Shown here: one piece after another, positions 6,696-8,614 of the stretch
Layout of the letters: each line of letters starts with the position of its first letter
Numbering within the stretch: the stretch's first letter is position 1
Source of the DNA: Bacteroidota bacterium
Lineage (GTDB): Bacteria; Bacteroidota; Bacteroidia; Chitinophagales; LD1
DNA length: 8,614 nt
Assembly: GCA_018267435.1 (NCBI GenBank)
Contig: JAFDYM010000358.1
Coordinates: 1 to 8,614, forward strand
Direction: 5' to 3'
Position numbers and translations under genes: made by a program
Notes under the pieces: generated by a model
Seen by the model: the letters and a program-made list of their open reading frames with translations, nothing else
What the model was told of the DNA's origin: nothing
The model's database searches: none

Positions 6696-8549
6696 ATGGA
6701 TATCATTCGTTTATTACCCGATAATATTGCCAACCAAATAGCCGCCGGCGAGGTTATACAGCGCCCAGCCTCTGCCGTAAAGGAAATAATGGAGAACGCT
6801 ATTGATAGCGGAGCTACGCACATAAAGCTGATAGTGAAACAGGCGGGCAAAAGCCTGATACAGGTAATAGATAATGGCTGCGGCATGAGCGAAACCGATG
6901 CCCGCATGTGTTTCGAAAAACATGCTACTTCTAAAATTCGCAGTGCCGACGATTTGTTCAACATACGCACCATGGGTTTTAGGGGCGAGGCGCTTGCCAG
7001 CATAGCCGCTATAGCGCAGGTAGAATTGAAAACCCGCCAGCATGGCGAGCAACTGGGCACTTGTATAGAAATAGAGGGCATGAAGGTGCTGAAACAGGAG
7101 CCTTGTCAAACCCCTGAGGGCACATCGTTAGCCATCAAAAACCTTTTCTTTAACGTGCCTGCGCGCCGCAACTTTTTGAAGAGCGATGCTGTGGAGTTGA
7201 AGAACATTATAGAGGAGTTTCAGCGCATATCATTAGCCAATCCTAAAATAGGATTTCAGCTGTTTAGTAACGATAACGAACTGTACCACTTAAAGGGAGG
7301 CAATCTAAAGCAGCGCATCACCCAGCTGTTTGGCGATAACTATGCGCAGCGTATAGTGCCAGTAGAAGAAAAGAGCTATGCGCTGGAGGTGTACGGCTTT
7401 GTAGGTAAACCTGAGTACAGCAAAAAAACACGCGGCGAGCAGTATGTGTATGTCAACAATCGCTTTATAAAGTCGGCTTACCTGAACCACGCCGTAACTG
7501 CTGCCTATAGCGAAATGCTACCGAAGGATAGCTTTCCTTTCTACGTACTGTTTTTAGATATTGACCCTAGCAAGATTGATGTAAACGTACACCCTGCCAA
7601 GCACGAAATAAAGTTTGAGGACGAGAAACTGGTGTACACCTTCTTTAACTTGGGCACTAAGCATGCCTTAGGCGCATACAGCGTATCGCCTACCTTAGAT
7701 TTTGACCAGGAAGACCACTTAAACAAAGCGGGTGGCTTTGAGCAGCAGCCACGTACATGGCTAGAGATAACACAGCAAACCATGACCAACCGCGAGGGTA
7801 AAAAGTTCGCCCCGCCAAGCAACTTCGAACCTATGACAAGGCGCGAAGAAAGCAACATGAAGAACTGGGAGAGCGCCTTCGATACCATAGGCAGTAAGCC
7901 GAAGGTAAGCACCCATTCATCGAAGGCTAACTACGATAGCGATGCAGAAGATAACCTGCTGGAAATAGAGCCTGTAAAAGAGGTGGTGCCACCGCACCAA
8001 ATACACAAAAAGTACATTGTATCGCAAATAAAAAGCGGCTTTATATTGATAGACCAACAGGCGGCGCACGAGCGTATTTTGTTCGAGCGATACTTGAAGA
8101 TATTTGAAACTAAAAAGCACGAAAGCCAAAGGAGTTTATTCCCTCAAAACTTCGACCTGAACGTAAGCGATGCGCAGATACTAAGGGAGATACTGCCCGA
8201 CATCAACAACCTTGGTTTCGATATACAGGAATTTGGCAAGAATGGCTTTGTCATCCACGGCTTTCCTGCCGATATACAGCAAGGCAACGAACGCCAAATA
8301 GTAGAAGGCCTAATAGAGCAATACAAAGAAAGCCTAAGTGTAACCAAGCTTACGCGCCGCGAAAAACTGGCGAAAAGTATAGCCCAAAGTTCTGCCATAA
8401 AAACTGGCCGCACGCTTAGCATAGAAGAAATGCGCACGCTTATAGATGAGCTTTTTGCCTGCGAAAACGCATTTGCTGCACCTAACGGCAGGTTTACCTT
8501 TATTACGCTTAGTAACGATGAGTTGGATAAACGGTTTGAGAATAGATAA
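6696..8549 (+). CDS. mutL: DNA mismatch repair protein MutL
   Basis: MutL is the dimeric ATPase that links mismatch recognition by MutS to strand removal in the cytoplasm. The length (617 residues) is normal. The GHKL ATPase domain has all its motifs: LPDNIANQIAAGEV (7-20), KEIMENAIDSGA with catalytic E30 and Mg-binding N34, DNGCGM (59-64), GFRGEAL (94-100) and GTSLAIKNLFFNVPARR (142-158). The transducer domain ends in DVNVHPAKHEIKF (295-307), with K302 matching the ATP-contacting lysine. A polar linker of low conservation covers about 330-432, and the dimerisation domain follows (433-617). QRSLFP (478-483) fits the Qxx(I/L)xP sliding-clamp-binding motif. The endonuclease site is degraded: DQHAxxE reads DQQAAHE (453-459), the ACK-type cysteine is S565/S566, and CPHGRP reads APNGRF (595-600). 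The start is fixed by the conserved N-terminus. Identity is certain; lack of nicking activity is inferred. Confidence 0.97.
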   Translation: MDIIRLLPDNIANQIAAGEVIQRPASAVKEIMENAIDSGATHIKLIVKQAGKSLIQVIDNGCGMSETDARMCFEKHATSKIRSADDLFNIRTMGFRGEALASIAAIAQVELKTRQHGEQLGTCIEIEGMKVLKQEPCQTPEGTSLAIKNLFFNVPARRNFLKSDAVELKNIIEEFQRISLANPKIGFQLFSNDNELYHLKGGNLKQRITQLFGDNYAQRIVPVEEKSYALEVYGFVGKPEYSKKTRGEQYVYVNNRFIKSAYLNHAVTAAYSEMLPKDSFPFYVLFLDIDPSKIDVNVHPAKHEIKFEDEKLVYTFFNLGTKHALGAYSVSPTLDFDQEDHLNKAGGFEQQPRTWLEITQQTMTNREGKKFAPPSNFEPMTRREESNMKNWESAFDTIGSKPKVSTHSSKANYDSDAEDNLLEIEPVKEVVPPHQIHKKYIVSQIKSGFILIDQQAAHERILFERYLKIFETKKHESQRSLFPQNFDLNVSDAQILREILPDINNLGFDIQEFGKNGFVIHGFPADIQQGNERQIVEGLIEQYKESLSVTKLTRREKLAKSIAQSSAIKTGRTLSIEEMRTLIDELFACENAFAAPNGRFTFITLSNDELDKRFENR

Positions 8550-8590
8550 AAAAGAGAAGCCGCCCCTTGGGAGGGGGGCTTCTCTTTTTT
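8548..8590 (+). terminator. Intrinsic terminator after mutL
   Basis: Positions 8548-8561 pair perfectly with 8577-8590 (14 base pairs, A-rich left arm and T-rich right arm). Inside, 8563-8566 pair with 8573-8576 after a bulged G at 8562, leaving a six-base loop. The right arm runs into seven T residues (8585-8591). The left arm starts within the mutL stop codon, so there is almost no 3' untranslated spacer. The A-run/T-run symmetry means it could also stop transcription from the right on the minus strand. Confidence 0.9.
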
Positions 8591-8614
8591 TATTGCTTAT
8601 TTGTTAGGTGAGTA

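Noticed and set aside
6647..7109. Minus-strand open frames of 144 and 131 codons opposite the start of mutL
   Set aside because: They lie opposite the highly conserved MutL ATPase motifs and their translations are cysteine-, histidine- and serine-rich without domain resemblance, as expected of antisense shadows.

Overview
The window looks like ordinary chromosome from a member of the Bacteroidota. Four things point that way. The starts have no obvious Shine-Dalgarno sequence. A TAnnTTTG-type promoter box lies just before mutL. One protein fuses a family 3 glycoside hydrolase to a beta-lactamase-fold serine hydrolase, an arrangement common in this phylum. The MutL C-terminus reads DQQAAHER where nicking MutLs have DQHA. 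AUA isoleucine codons are frequent throughout. A family such as Chitinophagaceae would fit but cannot be settled from the sequence.

Layout: positions 1-3502 (+ strand) hold the end of a glycosyltransferase operon. It contains the 3' part of a GT2-type enzyme, two complete tandem paralogous GT2 enzymes, and a GT4 (GT-B fold) enzyme. The genes overlap by 31, 1 and 1 bases, and the last two junctions are TAATG stop/start overlaps. The set is typical of a locus building a surface glycan (exopolysaccharide, capsule or O-antigen), with each enzyme adding one sugar to a lipid-linked intermediate on the cytoplasmic side. The actual sugars cannot be read from the sequence.

Positions 3538-6492 (- strand, convergent with the operon) encode a 984-residue exported protein. 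It has a NagZ-like GH3 N-terminal domain, a GH3 C-terminal domain and a class-C beta-lactamase-type serine hydrolase domain. All main catalytic motifs are present in both enzyme parts. By comparison with the separate, adjacent nagZ and amiE genes of Bacillus subtilis, it is plausibly a two-step muropeptide-degrading enzyme.

A 203-base divergent intergenic region (6493-6695) separates it from mutL (6696-8549, + strand). mutL encodes a full-length mismatch-repair ATPase that keeps its ATPase motifs and a likely sliding-clamp-binding motif but has lost most metal ligands of the MutL endonuclease site. mutL is followed at once by a strong hairpin terminator (8548-8590). The last 24 bases contain nothing recognisable.

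I see no CRISPR array, tRNA, rRNA, insertion sequence or defence system, and no evidence of a wholly new system. The points most worth a second look are the GH3/serine-hydrolase fusion, the degenerate MutL nuclease site and the nearly leaderless mutL promoter arrangement.
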